Positions 1 to 9,170 of a DNA stretch of 64,000 nucleotides are shown here, piece after piece; the stretch's first letter is position 1; every line of letters begins with the position of its first letter. A program made the position numbers and the translations under genes. The DNA comes from Streptomyces roseoviridis (GTDB lineage Bacteria; Actinomycetota; Actinomycetes; Streptomycetales; Streptomycetaceae): assembly GCF_039535235.1 (NCBI RefSeq), contig NZ_BAAAWU010000001.1, positions 558,001 through 622,000 on the forward strand, read 5' to 3'. The notes below the pieces were generated by a model that made no database searches, was not told where the DNA came from, and saw only the letters and a program-made list of their open reading frames with translations.

Positions 1-807
1 GCGGAGACCGTCCCGCCGGGGCCTCCCCCCGTACGGCCGGTGCCCCTGCGGCCGACGGCCCGCGACGGGCTGCTCCTGGGCGGCTGGTACCACCGGGCGC
101 CGGGGCGCGGCCCCGGGGAACCCGCGCCGTGCGTGCTCCATCTGCACGGCGGCCCCGAGGAGCAGGAACGCCCGGTCTTCGCCCCGCTCTACCACGAGCT
201 GCTGGGCCGGGGGCTGGACGTCTTCGCCCCGGACGTCCGGGGCTCCTCGGGCTGGGGGCGTTCCTTCCGCGACGCCGACCTCGGCGAGGGGCGTTTCGCG
301 GCCATCGACGACGTGGCCGACTGCGCGGCCCACGTGATCGAGGCGGGTCTCGCCGACCCGCGCCGCCTCGCCGTCATGGGTCACTCGTACGGCGGTTACC
401 TCACGCTCGCCTCCCTCGTGTGGCACCCCGAACTGTTCCGTACGGGCGTCACGGTCTGCGGGATGTCGGACTTCGGCACCTTCTTCGCCGGCACCGAACC
501 GTGGCTGGCGAAATCGGCGGCCCACAAGTACGGCCACCCCGACCGCGACCGGGCCCTGCTCCACGCCCTGTCCCCGATGAGCCGCGTCGACGCCCTGCGC
601 GTCCCGCTGCTCGCGGTCCACGGCGAGCACGACACCAACGTCCCGCCCCGCGAATCCGAACAGATCGTCCACGCGGCCCGCGAACGGGGCCTGGAGGCCG
701 AGCTGCTCCTCCTCCACGAGGAGGGCCACGACTTCCGCCGCGCGGAGAGCCGCCGGCTCTTCCGGCGGACGGCAGCGGACTGGCTGGAGCGCTGGCTCAC
801 GGCGTGA
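1..807 (+). CDS. S9 (prolyl oligopeptidase) family peptidase, 3' part
   Basis: This is the C-terminal catalytic part of an alpha/beta-hydrolase peptidase. The frame is open to base 1, so the gene starts upstream of the window and its N-terminal propeller is missing from view. Visible S9 landmarks are the oxyanion HGGP near codon 36, nucleophile GHSYGG (bases about 379-396), the acid in HGEHDTNVP and the catalytic His in EEGHDF close to the end. It probably cleaves short peptides or acyl-peptides in the cytoplasm. A GTG at base 40 could be read as a start, but a 255-aa protein would be only the hydrolase half of the family length. The next gene is a decayed one on the other strand, so no operon partner is visible. 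Confidence 0.85.
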   Translation, partial: AETVPPGPPPVRPVPLRPTARDGLLLGGWYHRAPGRGPGEPAPCVLHLHGGPEEQERPVFAPLYHELLGRGLDVFAPDVRGSSGWGRSFRDADLGEGRFAAIDDVADCAAHVIEAGLADPRRLAVMGHSYGGYLTLASLVWHPELFRTGVTVCGMSDFGTFFAGTEPWLAKSAAHKYGHPDRDRALLHALSPMSRVDALRVPLLAVHGEHDTNVPPRESEQIVHAARERGLEAELLLLHEEGHDFRRAESRRLFRRTAADWLERWLTA

Positions 808-1342
808 GAGCGGCGTCATCAACGCGTCGGCCGCGACCGGGCCCGACGGGGCCGTCGGCGCGGCCGGGCGTCAATTCGTCCAAGTCGCCTTGTGGCGGGC
901 ACATTTCTCGTAGTGTTGGCGCGTCAAGCTCTTCCGCCTGCTCGGCTGATCGGATTCCGCACCCGTGCCGAGGTTCGGTGCCAGGCAGGTAGGAGAGCTG
1001 GATGTTACGAGGTCCGGGTAGGCGTCGCCGCCCCACACCGCCCGGAGACGGGTGGTGGGGTCGGCTGGCCGCGTGGTCGTTGATCCACCTTCTGTGGTGG
1101 GTCATCGACCGCTAGCCAGCCGACCACTCGTGACCGCTCAGGGCCGCCCACTTTCCAGGCTTGCGGTCCTGGGCGCCGACGGCGGGCGGTTGAGGACGGA
1201 TCCTCGGTCGCCCGCCGTACGTCTCGGTACCGGTAACCGAAATACATACCGGAACGCGAATAAGCAACATCCACGAGCTTAGAGCAGTCGGTTAACTTAT
1301 TTGGGTCAAACGCCGGAAGAACCCACCGCTTACGTATGGGGG
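808..1342. other. Non-coding gap after the S9 gene
   Basis: No convincing gene is seen in about 530 bases. Short open frames here have no ribosome-binding site or recognisable motif. The stretch at about 1200-1330 is clearly less GC-rich than its surroundings. The gap holds a long hairpin at 1059-1125 and ends at the tail of a decayed guanine deaminase, so it may be a scar of a deletion or of a lost element. Confidence 0.6.
1059..1125. repeat. Long imperfect inverted repeat (hairpin)
   Basis: Two arms of about 30 bases (1059-1089 and 1096-1125) pair with only a few mismatches around a 6-base loop. The outer ends read GGTCGGCTGGC on the left and its complement GCCAGCCGACC on the right. It lies 250 bases past the S9 stop, so it could be a strong terminator. 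The length and terminal perfection would also fit a miniature element or attachment-type palindrome. Confidence 0.6.
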
Positions 1343-1849
1343 TTAGCAGCCGCGTCCACGCCGTTCCGGGGTGGCGGCCCAGTCCAGGACGGTGAAGTCG
1401 GCTTCCTTGCCGGCGAGGAAGTTGCCGATGACCCGGTCGAGGTCGAGCGCCTGGGCGCCGCCGAGGGTGGCGAGGCAGAAGCCGCGGTGGGCGGACAGTC
1501 CGCGGCCGCGCAGGGCGGTGACCTTGTACCCCTCGTCGAGGGTGCGCAGCATAAGTAGCGCGTGCCCGCGCCGATGTCGGTTCCCGTGCCGACGCGCACG
1601 CGCTGGTCGCGGGCCGCGTGCAGGTCGAACAGGCCGCTGCCGAGGAACAGGTCGGACATGGGGCGGAACGCAAGGGCCGACCCGGCGGCGGCCAGCCGGG
1701 CGCGGTCGCTGTCGTCGATCCGCCTGTTCGACGCCGGCGTCCCTGCGGCAGGCGGGCGCGTACGGCTCGCGGTCCATCAGGACCTTCCCGCACAGCATCC
1801 GCAGGTCGCGCCGGTCGGCCCGCTCGAAGAACGTGGACGCAGGGGTCAT
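1343..1849 (-). pseudogene. guaD: Guanine deaminase, decayed
   Basis: Three blocks of a guanine deaminase are recognisable in two reading frames. First comes FFERADRRDLRMLCGKVLMDR (N-terminal side of the barrel), here shortened to the motif GKVLMDR. Next, in another frame, is SDLFLGSGLFDLHAAR followed by VRVGTGTDIGAGT. Then, back in the first frame, are MLRTLDEGYKV, LATLGGAQALDLD and IGNFLAGKEADFTVLD. Intact GuaD is about 430-450 aa, and here only about 170 codons remain, so most of the metal-binding middle is deleted and at least two frameshifts are present. The intact enzyme would deaminate guanine to xanthine. The strong retention of motifs suggests recent inactivation. It sits downstream of an MFS permease gene, which may once have been its partner. 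Confidence 0.8.
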
Positions 1850-1991
1850 GGGCGCGGTCCTCCGGTGCGGCGCGCGGACGGTGGGACGGTGTGGGCGGTG
1901 ACGGGACGGCACCCTGGAGCGGGGCAGCCCGTACGGTGGCCGGCTCTCGGGCCCGGCGGGGCCGTCGGCCCCGTCGAGCGGCCCGACGGGG

Positions 1992-3245
1992 TCAGCGCAC
2001 GCCGCGGATCGGGACGACGGACAGGGCTCCGACGACGGTGATCAGCGCGCCCGCGGCGAACAGGCCGTCGTAGCCACCGAGTGAGGCGACGACCAGGGAG
2101 GCCAGAAACGGGCCGATGATCTGGGGGCCCGCGTTGGCGATGTTGAGGACGCCCAAGTCGCGGGCCGCGTCGTCGGCGCTGGGCAGGACCAGGGTGACCA
2201 GGGCCGTGTCCACCGCCATGAAGCAGCCGAACGACAGCCCGGTGACGATCGCGAAGGCGATCATGCCCGTCCAGGTGGGACTGGCGACCGGTATCAGCAT
2301 GCCGATCGCGGTGAGGACGCAGGAGACCGCGATGAACGGCTTGCGCCGCCCGATGCGGTCGGACAGCAGCCCGCCGACGACCGTCGCCAGCAGCATGCAC
2401 ACGGCGTTGACCGGCGAGAGGACCGCCATGGCCGCGGCGGGCCCGACCTCCGCGGGCAGGCTGACGTGGTCCTGCAGGACGTACAGCTGGAAGAGCGTGA
2501 CCATGAAGTAGCCGAGCATCATCAGGAACCGGCCGGTGAACGCCCAGCGGAAGTCGCCCGCCCTCAGGGCCGTGCCGAAGGCCGCGAGCTGCCGGCTCAG
2601 CGGCACCGCCTCCCGAGCGGGAAGGCGCTGCTCGCGCACCAGCGCGGTGAACAGTACGGCCACCACGGCGATCACCGCGCCCAGAGCGAGGTAGCCGGTG
2701 CGGATGCCGTCGGGAACGAAGGCGGCGGCGAGGGTGACGCCGGCGATCACGCCGAGCGGGGTGCCGATGCCGACCATCGCGGACGCCAGGCCCCGCCGCT
2801 CGACCGGGACGCGGTCGGGGACGACGGCGGTGATGGCGGCCTGGTAGATGTTCATCATCGCCTGCACCAGGCACCAGCCGATGGTGACGAGCAGCAGGGT
2901 GCGCATCGCGCCCAGCAGGGCGAGCGCGTCCAGGGCGGCGAGACCGCCGCCCAGGATCCACGGGTTCCGTCGCCCGGAGCGGTCCGACAGCAGCCCTGCC
3001 AGCGGGTTGAAGAGGGTGGCGAAGACCGCGGAGACACCGGAGACCAGGCCAAGGTTGGCCACCTTGTCCGCCGGGTCCAGCAGTTCCACCTGCACGGGCA
3101 GCAGCACCTGGCCGACGCCCATGTAGACCATGAACATCGCCGTGTTCCCGACGGCGAGCAGGACGAGCAGTCGTGCCAGGGGGCCACCGCCGGAGCGGGC
3201 GGCCGGTGTCTCCTGCGGCGGAGTCTGGATCTCGGGTCTGCTCAT
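1992..3245 (-). CDS. MFS transporter
   Basis: This 417-aa integral membrane protein shows the hydrophobic pattern of about 12 helices. The MFS signature loop between helices 2 and 3 is present (GLLSDRSGRRNPW), and a second one comes after the midpoint (GLLSDRIGRRKPF). Substrate cannot be read from sequence; sugar, nucleobase or drug export are all possible. The ATG start is supported by a strong AAGGAGG 8 bases upstream. The gene precedes the decayed guanine deaminase on the same strand, so a purine link is conceivable but unproven. An imperfect palindrome about 117 bases upstream of the start is a candidate operator. Confidence 0.85.
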   Translation of the reverse strand: MSRPEIQTPPQETPAARSGGGPLARLLVLLAVGNTAMFMVYMGVGQVLLPVQVELLDPADKVANLGLVSGVSAVFATLFNPLAGLLSDRSGRRNPWILGGGLAALDALALLGAMRTLLLVTIGWCLVQAMMNIYQAAITAVVPDRVPVERRGLASAMVGIGTPLGVIAGVTLAAAFVPDGIRTGYLALGAVIAVVAVLFTALVREQRLPAREAVPLSRQLAAFGTALRAGDFRWAFTGRFLMMLGYFMVTLFQLYVLQDHVSLPAEVGPAAAMAVLSPVNAVCMLLATVVGGLLSDRIGRRKPFIAVSCVLTAIGMLIPVASPTWTGMIAFAIVTGLSFGCFMAVDTALVTLVLPSADDAARDLGVLNIANAGPQIIGPFLASLVVASLGGYDGLFAAGALITVVGALSVVPIRGVR

Positions 3246-3361
3246 GGCGGCCTCCTTGGAGCACGGCTGAGCCCGGGTACGGGGGACGGGAGCGGCGGCG
3301 GGGGAAACGGGGTCGCGGCACGGCAGAGGGCGGCCCGGGGGGCGGTGGTCCAGGCTCGCCG

Positions 3362-3396
3362 GTTACACGTGTCAGCTGCGGTGGCACCTGTGTAAC
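3362..3396. promoter_or_regulatory. Palindrome upstream of MFS gene, putative operator
   Basis: GTTACAC (3362-3368) is mirrored by GTGTAAC (3390-3396). The left half also contains the small palindrome ACACGTGT. Such symmetry upstream of an MFS gene is typical of TetR- or MarR-type operators, but no regulator gene is adjacent. Confidence 0.45.
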
Positions 3397-3672
3397 ACCC
3401 TCAGGGCTCCGTGCCTAGAGAGCGCGCACACATTGCCGGCTTGCCGTGGAGCGGGGGCCGCGAGGGGTCGCGGCGCGGGCGGGCGACGGGGTGCCGCTCG
3501 GGGCGCGCTCGGGCGGTGGGCGGGTCGGCCGGCCGCCGCATGCGCGTGCGGCGTCCCGTCGCCGCCGGCTCCTGGGCGACCCCGAGCCCTGGCGCCGGCG
3601 CCGGAGCGGGCGGGCCGTGTCGCCTTGAGGACGGGGCGGGCGCGCTCAGGGGCGCCCGAGGCGACACGCCAC
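3397..3672. other. Non-coding, very GC-rich gap
   Basis: Nothing coding is convincing between the MFS promoter and the LPMO terminator. Open frames here are proline/arginine/alanine-rich artefacts of GC content with no start signals. Confidence 0.6.
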
Positions 3673-3707
3673 GGCGCCGCCTCTCGCGCGGGGCGGGAGG
3701 CGGCGCC
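3673..3707 (-). terminator. Stem-loop after LPMO gene
   Basis: An 11-bp perfect GC stem (GGCGCCGCCTC at 3673-3683, complement at 3697-3707) with a 13-base loop lies 18 bases beyond the LPMO stop. It has no U-tract, as is usual in Streptomyces. Confidence 0.6.
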
Positions 3708-3724
3708 GTCTCACTCGGCGGTGG

Positions 3725-4837
3725 CTACGGGGTGACGCAGCCGAGGGAACCGACCGGGAAGTCGTTGCCGGTCGAGGTCGCCGTGAAGCCGAACGTGACG
3801 CTGCCGTTCGGCGGGATGGTCCGGTTGTAGTCGAGGTTCGCGACGGTGAGCGTGCCGTCGGACCCGGTGGTCAGAGCTCCGTTCCAGACGCTGTTGATCC
3901 TCGTGCCGGCTCCGGGCTTCCACCTCACGGCCCAGCCGTCGCGTGCCGTCGTGTCGTGGTTCATCACCTCGACGGAGCCCTGGAAGCCACTGTTCCAGGA
4001 GTTGGTCACGGTGTAGACGGCCATGCAGCCGGTGTGCGGATCGGTCGGGGTGGGAGTGGGGGTCGGGGTGGGAGTCGGGGTGGGGGTCGGGGTCGGGGTG
4101 GGGGTCGGCGTGCCGCCCGAGCCGCGGATGCCGGTGACCTCGCCGTTGCCGCCGTCGAAGACGATGTCGGAGCAGGAGAAGAAGTTCTCCTGGCTGTCCG
4201 AGCGCACCCACTGGATGAACATCACCGCGTCGCCCGAGCGGCCCGACGGCAGATTCAGGTTCCAGTAGTAGTGGCCCCCGTCCGTGCCCGGGGAGCCCGT
4301 CTGCGGCGGGTCGGTGACGGTCTGGATCAACTCCAGGTCGTCCCAGCCCAGTTCGGTACTCGGCGAGTAACCCGGCTTGGAGAGGTAGACCCGGAAGGAC
4401 CCCGGGTGCGCGGCCCAGTTGCTGTGCTTGACCTGGATCGTCTTCCCGGACGTCAGGTGGGTGCGGGGCCAGTCCGGGCGGGCGGCGTTGTAGCCGGTGA
4501 AGTCGTACGGCGACCGGTCGCCGGCGCTGCACAGCTTTCCGTCCGGAACGTAACCGGGCCCCCGCCCGCCCGCCTGGGAGTCGAGCACGGCGAACCAGTT
4601 GTAGAGCGACGACGCACCGCTCTCGTCGAGTGCGGCCCGGCAGGCCGGGTTGGTCGGATCCAGCGAGCCGGTGCTGGTCTTGGCGTCGAGGTAACAGAGG
4701 TACGTGCGCGATCCGGGCATCATCGTGACGCCGTGCGCCTGGGCACTGCCTTGACCCAGCAGGACCAGGCCGATTCCGCCGAGCAGGGTCGTGAAGACCG
4801 CCGCCAGCGAGAGCAGTCGCTTCTTGCGTCGAACCAT
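3725..4837 (-). CDS. AA10 lytic polysaccharide monooxygenase with C-terminal CBM2
   Basis: This secreted 370-aa copper enzyme oxidatively breaks crystalline cellulose (or chitin). The signal peptide ends AQA before His35, which becomes the N-terminal histidine of the copper brace; the second brace histidine is plausibly in NWAAHPGSF. The AA10 domain covers about 35-235. It is followed by a pure Thr-Pro linker (about 240-268) and a CBM2 (about 271-370) with the typical YTVTNSWNSGFQ start and a terminal Cys. The ATG at 4837 has AGGAGAC in front. A CebR box lies about 90 bases upstream. The gene faces the GH9/GH5 pair, so the three are likely induced together by cello-oligosaccharides. Whether it prefers cellulose or chitin cannot be settled here; the CBM2 and neighbours favour cellulose. 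Confidence 0.93.
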   Translation of the reverse strand: MVRRKKRLLSLAAVFTTLLGGIGLVLLGQGSAQAHGVTMMPGSRTYLCYLDAKTSTGSLDPTNPACRAALDESGASSLYNWFAVLDSQAGGRGPGYVPDGKLCSAGDRSPYDFTGYNAARPDWPRTHLTSGKTIQVKHSNWAAHPGSFRVYLSKPGYSPSTELGWDDLELIQTVTDPPQTGSPGTDGGHYYWNLNLPSGRSGDAVMFIQWVRSDSQENFFSCSDIVFDGGNGEVTGIRGSGGTPTPTPTPTPTPTPTPTPTPTPTDPHTGCMAVYTVTNSWNSGFQGSVEVMNHDTTARDGWAVRWKPGAGTRINSVWNGALTTGSDGTLTVANLDYNRTIPPNGSVTFGFTATSTGNDFPVGSLGCVTP

Positions 4838-4928
4838 GGATGTCTCCTGTTGCCTGGGGGGTGGTCCGGGCTCTTGCTTGCCTCCTCGCGGCTCGCCCGC
4901 CGGTCGCGGGAAGCGCGGCGGGCCGCAG

Positions 4929-4942
4929 TGGGAGCGCTCCCA
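4929..4942. promoter_or_regulatory. CebR box (LPMO side)
   Basis: TGGGAGCGCTCCCA is a perfect 14-bp palindrome identical to the consensus operator of the cellulose-utilisation repressor CebR (LacI family). It lies between the LPMO start and the second box, as expected for cellobiose-relieved repression. Confidence 0.92.
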
Positions 4943-5115
4943 CTGCATGACTTCGGAGGGGACTGTAAGCGAGACGCGTGCGCCTGACAACCCATCAGCA
5001 CGGAACCCGGCGTCCGGTTCCCGCCGACCGGAGTCGCCCTCGCCCCCGAATGCAACGGGTCGCGTCCGGGACGTTGACGGCCCGGCACCCCGGCCACGAG
5101 TATGACCCTGCCCGA

Positions 5116-5129
5116 TGGGAGCGCTCCCA
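5116..5129. promoter_or_regulatory. CebR box (GH9 side)
   Basis: This is a second perfect TGGGAGCGCTCCCA, 40 bases before the GH9 start and 187 bases from the first box. Each divergent transcription unit thus has its own operator. Confidence 0.92.
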
Positions 5130-5168
5130 TGAGCGGTTCGCTCCCTGTCCCCTGTGAGGAGCCGAGAC

Positions 5169-7472
5169 GTGAACAAACGCAGAACCGCCCTGCTGTCCCT
5201 GACAGCCCTGCTCGCGGCGGGCCTCACCGCGGTCCCCGCCGGCCCCGCGGGGGCGGACGAGGTCGAGCAGGTCAGGAACGGCACGTTCGACACCGGCACC
5301 GACGCGTGGTGGACGAGCAACCTCACCGTCGCACCGGCCGACGGCAGACTCTGCGCCGACGTGCCGGGGGGCACGGCGAACCGCTGGGACGCCGCCGTCG
5401 GCCAGAACGACCTCACGCTCGTCAAGGGAGAGACGTACCGGTTCCGCTTCCATGCGACCGGCGCCCCCGAGGGCAACTCGGTCCGCGCCGTCGTGGGGCT
5501 CCAAGTGGCGCCGTACGACGCGTACCAGGAGGTCACTCCGCAGCTGAGCGTCTCCGGCAACACGTACAGCTACACGTTCACCTCGCCCGTCGACACGCCG
5601 CAGGGCCAGGTCGCCTTCCAGCTCGGCGGCGCCGCCGAGCCCTGGCGCTTCTGCCTCGACGACGTGTCCCTGCTCGGCGGCGTGCCGCCGGAGGAGTACG
5701 AGCCCGACACCGGCCCCCGGGTCCGGGTCAACCAGGTCGCCTACCTGCCGGGGGGCCCGAAGAACGCCACGCTCGTCACCGAGGCGACCGGGCCGCTGCC
5801 CTGGCAGCTGAAGAACGCGTCCGGCGCGGTCGTCGCGAGCGGCCGCACCGTGCCGCGCGGGGTGGACCCCTCGTCCGGGCAGAACGTCCACACGATCGAC
5901 TTCGGCGGCCACCGCGGGGCCGGGTCCGGCTTCGCCCTGGTCGCCGACGGCGAGACCAGCCGGCCCTTCGACATCGGCACCGCCGCCTACGAGAAGCTCC
6001 GCCTGGACGCCGCGAAGTTCTACTACACCCAGCGCAGCGGGATCGAGATCCGCGACGACCTGCGTCCCGGTTACGGCCGCGAGGCGGGGCACGTCGACGT
6101 GGCCCCGAACCAGGGAGACGGCCACGTGCCCTGCCAGGTGGGCGTGTGCGACTACGCGCTCGACGTCACCGGCGGCTGGTACGACGCCGGCGACCACGGC
6201 AAGTACGTCGTCAACGGCGGCATCTCCGTCTGGCAGCTCCTCAGCACCTACGAACGCGCCCGCCACGCCCGCACCGGGCACCCGGAGAAGCTGGGCGACG
6301 GGTCCCTGGACATCCCGGAGAGCGGCAACAAGGTCCCCGACATCCTCGACGAGGCCCGCTGGGAGCTGGAGTTCCTCCTCAAGATGCAGGTGCCGGACGG
6401 CGAGCCGCTCGCCGGTATGGCCCACCACAAGATCCACGACGAGCAGTGGACCGGCCTGCCCCTGCTGCCCTCCGACGACCCGCAGAAGCGCGCCCTGCAC
6501 CCCCCGACGACCGCGGCCACGCTGAACCTCGCGGCGACCGCCGCCCAGGCGGCCCGCCTCTACACGGCGTACGACCCCCGGTTCGCCGCCACCGCGCTCG
6601 CCGCCGCCCGCAAGGCGTGGGCCGCGGCCCTCGCCCACCCCGACGTGCTGGCCTCCGAGAGCGACGGCATCGGCGGCGGCAGCTACGCCGACCGCGACGT
6701 CAGCGACGAGTTCTACTGGGCGGCCGCCGAGCTGTACCTCACCACGGGCGGGCGGGAGTTCCGGGACCACGTCCTGAACTCCCCCGTGCACACCGCCGAC
6801 GTCTTCGGGCCGATCGGCTTCGACTGGGCGCGTACGGCCGTCCCCGCCCGCCTCGACCTCGCCACGGTCCCGAACCGGCTGCCCGGCCGCGACCAGGTCC
6901 GCCGGTCCGTACGCGCGGGAGCCGACCGCTACCTGGCCACCCTGAAGGCCCATCCCTACGGCATGCCCTACGCCCCGGAGGGTCACCGGTACGACTGGGG
7001 ATCCACCCACCAGATCCTCAACAACGCCGTCGTCCTGGCGACCGCCTACGACATCACGGGCGGCGCGAAGTACCGCGACGGGGCCGTCCAGAGCATGGAC
7101 TACGTCCTGGGCCGCAACGCCCTGAACATCTCGTACGTCACGGACTACGGCGAGGTCAGCGCGCAGAACCAGCACAGCCGCTGGTACGCCCGCCAGCTCG
7201 ACCCGAAGCTGCCCAAGCCGCCCGCCGGCTCGCTCTCCGGCGGTCCGAACTCGAGCATCCAGGACCCGCTTGCCCAGAGCAGGCTCCAGGGCTGCACCGG
7301 GCAGTTCTGCTTCATCGACGACATCCAGTCCTGGTCGACCAACGAGCTCACCATCAACTGGAACTCCGCTCTGACCTGGATGGCCTCCTTCGTGGCCGAC
7401 CAGGGCGCACCGGCGGCCCTCGGGAACGCTCCCCACGGCTCCCTCCGACCCGCACGAGGAGGAACACGGTGA
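5169..7472 (+). CDS. GH9 endoglucanase (cellulase) with CBM4-like N-terminus
   Basis: This secreted 767-aa cellulase hydrolyses beta-1,4-glucan. It has a signal peptide to about Ala29 and a jelly-roll CBM4/9-type module (about 30-165, beginning VRNGTFDTG). An Ig-like CelD_N domain starts at about 183 ([11 protein letters not shown]), and the GH9 catalytic domain runs from about 272. The inverting machinery is visible: base aspartates in [12 protein letters not shown] (about 335-347) and acid Glu about 726 in [13 protein letters not shown] at 5169 is chosen because GAGGAG lies 7 bases upstream; an in-frame GTG at 5154 lacks a good site. The stop overlaps the start of the GH5 gene by 4 bases (GTGA), implying translational coupling. 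A CebR box sits just upstream. Confidence 0.93.
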   Translation: MNKRRTALLSLTALLAAGLTAVPAGPAGADEVEQVRNGTFDTGTDAWWTSNLTVAPADGRLCADVPGGTANRWDAAVGQNDLTLVKGETYRFRFHATGAPEGNSVRAVVGLQVAPYDAYQEVTPQLSVSGNTYSYTFTSPVDTPQGQVAFQLGGAAEPWRFCLDDVSLLGGVPPEEYEPDTGPRVRVNQVAYLPGGPKNATLVTEATGPLPWQLKNASGAVVASGRTVPRGVDPSSGQNVHTIDFGGHRGAGSGFALVADGETSRPFDIGTAAYEKLRLDAAKFYYTQRSGIEIRDDLRPGYGREAGHVDVAPNQGDGHVPCQVGVCDYALDVTGGWYDAGDHGKYVVNGGISVWQLLSTYERARHARTGHPEKLGDGSLDIPESGNKVPDILDEARWELEFLLKMQVPDGEPLAGMAHHKIHDEQWTGLPLLPSDDPQKRALHPPTTAATLNLAATAAQAARLYTAYDPRFAATALAAARKAWAAALAHPDVLASESDGIGGGSYADRDVSDEFYWAAAELYLTTGGREFRDHVLNSPVHTADVFGPIGFDWARTAVPARLDLATVPNRLPGRDQVRRSVRAGADRYLATLKAHPYGMPYAPEGHRYDWGSTHQILNNAVVLATAYDITGGAKYRDGAVQSMDYVLGRNALNISYVTDYGEVSAQNQHSRWYARQLDPKLPKPPAGSLSGGPNSSIQDPLAQSRLQGCTGQFCFIDDIQSWSTNELTINWNSALTWMASFVADQGAPAALGNAPHGSLRPARGGTR

Positions 7473-8860
7473 AACGCCTCCTGGCCGTGCTCGCGACCGG
7501 CGCGACAGCCCTGGGACTGATGTCCCTCTCGAACCCCCCGGCGGCGGCCGCCGCCGGCTGCGAGGTCGACTACACCGTCACCAGTCAGTGGCAGGGCGGC
7601 TTCCAGGCCGCAGTGAAGGTCACCAACCTGGGAGATCCGGTCAACGGGTGGACCTTGAAGTTCGCCCTGCCCGACGCCGGACAGAGGGTCGTCCAGGGCT
7701 GGAACGCCACCTGGGCGCAGTCCGGCTCGACGGTCACCGCCACGAACGTCGACTGGAACCGCACGCTGGGCACCGGCGCGTCCGCCGACCTGGGATTCGT
7801 GGGCTCCTTCACGGGCGCCAATCCCCAGCCGACGGCGTTCACCCTGGGCGGCGTCGCCTGCACGGGCGCCGTCGAAGAGCCCCCGCCGGGAGGCGGCGAG
7901 CCCACCCCCGGACCGGGCACCGGCACCCCCGTGGACGTCAACGGCCTGCTCCGCGTCTGCGGCGTCCACCTGTGCAACCAGTACGGCCGCCCGGTCCAGC
8001 TGCGCGGCATGAGCACGCACGGCATCCAGTGGTTCGCCCGGTGCTACGACGCGGCGTCCCTGGACGCGCTCGCGAAGGACTGGAAGTCGGACCTGCTGCG
8101 CATCGCCATGTACGTCCAGGAGAGCGGTTACGAGACCGACCCGGCGGGATTCACCAGCCGCGTGAACGGTCTCGTCGACATGGCCGAGGCCCGGGGCATG
8201 TACGCGCTGATCGACTTCCACACCCTGACGCCGGGCGACCCGAACCACAACCTCGACCGGGCGAAGACGTTCTTCGCGTCCGTCGCGGCCCGCAACGCCG
8301 CCAAGAAGAACGTCATCTACGAGATCGCCAACGAGCCGAACGGCGTGAGCTGGGCGGCGGTCAAGAGCTACGCGGAGCAGGTCATCCCGGTGATCCGGGC
8401 CGCCGACCCGGACGCGGTCGTCATCGTCGGCACCCGCGGCTGGTCGTCGCTGGGCGTCTCGGACGGCTCCGACGAGAACGAGATCGTCAGCAATCCGGTC
8501 GATGCCGACAACATCATGTACGCGTTCCACTTCTACGCCGCGAGCCACAAGGACGTCTACCGCACCACGTTGAGCCGGGCGGCTTCGCGACTCCCGCTGT
8601 TCGTGACGGAGTTCGGCACGGTGAGCGCCACGGGCGACGGGACGTTGGACCGGGCGAGCACCACGGCCTGGCTGGACCTGCTCGACCAGCTGAAGATCGG
8701 CTACGCGAACTGGACCTACTCCGACGCTCCCGAGTCCAGCGCGGCGCTGCGTCCCGGCACGTGCGCCGGCGGCGACTACGGCAGCAGCGGCGTGCTGACG
8801 GAGTCGGGGGCCCTGATCAAGAGCCGGATCAGCACCACCGACCACTTCCCCACCGGCTGA
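7469..8860 (+). CDS. GH5 endoglucanase with N-terminal CBM2
   Basis: This secreted 463-aa retaining endo-beta-1,4-glucanase has a signal peptide to about residue 29 and a CBM2 at about 31-132 ([16 protein letters not shown]). A Pro/Gly/Thr linker leads to a GH5 barrel from about 155. The acid/base is Glu289 in IANEPNG and the nucleophile Glu381 in FVTEFGT. The GTG start overlaps the GH9 stop, with GAGGAGG a few bases upstream. It is the second gene of a CebR-controlled unit that ends at a strong stem-loop. With the LPMO and GH9 it makes a compact set: oxidative nicking plus two endo-acting hydrolases, two of the three carrying CBM2. Confidence 0.94.
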   Translation: MKRLLAVLATGATALGLMSLSNPPAAAAAGCEVDYTVTSQWQGGFQAAVKVTNLGDPVNGWTLKFALPDAGQRVVQGWNATWAQSGSTVTATNVDWNRTLGTGASADLGFVGSFTGANPQPTAFTLGGVACTGAVEEPPPGGGEPTPGPGTGTPVDVNGLLRVCGVHLCNQYGRPVQLRGMSTHGIQWFARCYDAASLDALAKDWKSDLLRIAMYVQESGYETDPAGFTSRVNGLVDMAEARGMYALIDFHTLTPGDPNHNLDRAKTFFASVAARNAAKKNVIYEIANEPNGVSWAAVKSYAEQVIPVIRAADPDAVVIVGTRGWSSLGVSDGSDENEIVSNPVDADNIMYAFHFYAASHKDVYRTTLSRAASRLPLFVTEFGTVSATGDGTLDRASTTAWLDLLDQLKIGYANWTYSDAPESSAALRPGTCAGGDYGSSGVLTESGALIKSRISTTDHFPTG

Positions 8861-8864
8861 CCCC

Positions 8865-8897
8865 GGCGGGGGCTCCGGCCGTGCCGGAGCCCCCGCC
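8865..8897 (+). terminator. Terminator of the GH9-GH5 operon
   Basis: A perfect 15-bp stem (8865-8879 with 8883-8897) around a 3-base loop lies 4 bases after the GH5 stop. Confidence 0.85.
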
Positions 8898-9170
8898 CCG
8901 ACCGCTCGGCGACGTCAGGAGCAAGCGGCACCGAGCGGCGGAGCCGACCGGGCCGTACTCGACGCCCACCCCGCCGTCGTCGGCGTTTCGGCCAATCGCC
9001 CGCCTCCCGACTCCTGTGGTGGGAAGCGGGTCGATGCATCCGCCACGCTCCCGCGCCCCCGCCGTTCCGGGATGTCACGCTCGACCGAAACACACACGTT
9101 CGATATCCCGGCCGACTCGTTGAACCTCGTGAACCGACCCCGGATCACGAGGCAGGGGGACAGCTTGACC

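Noticed and set aside
4030..4115. Short GGGGTC/GGAGTG repeats resembling a repeat array
   Set aside because: They encode the Thr-Pro linker of the LPMO and have no spacers, so this is not a CRISPR or mobile repeat.
4995..7436. An 813-codon open frame antisense to the GH9 gene
   Set aside because: It is Val/Gly/Arg/Ala-rich throughout, has no domain, and mirrors the high-GC third positions of the real cellulase gene.
9072..9170. The stretch FDIPADSLNLVN before the ABC exporter as a possible RiPP leader peptide
   Set aside because: It is in frame with the exporter, has no stop, no Cys/Ser/Thr-rich core and no known leader motif. It is more simply an upstream extension or untranslated leader.
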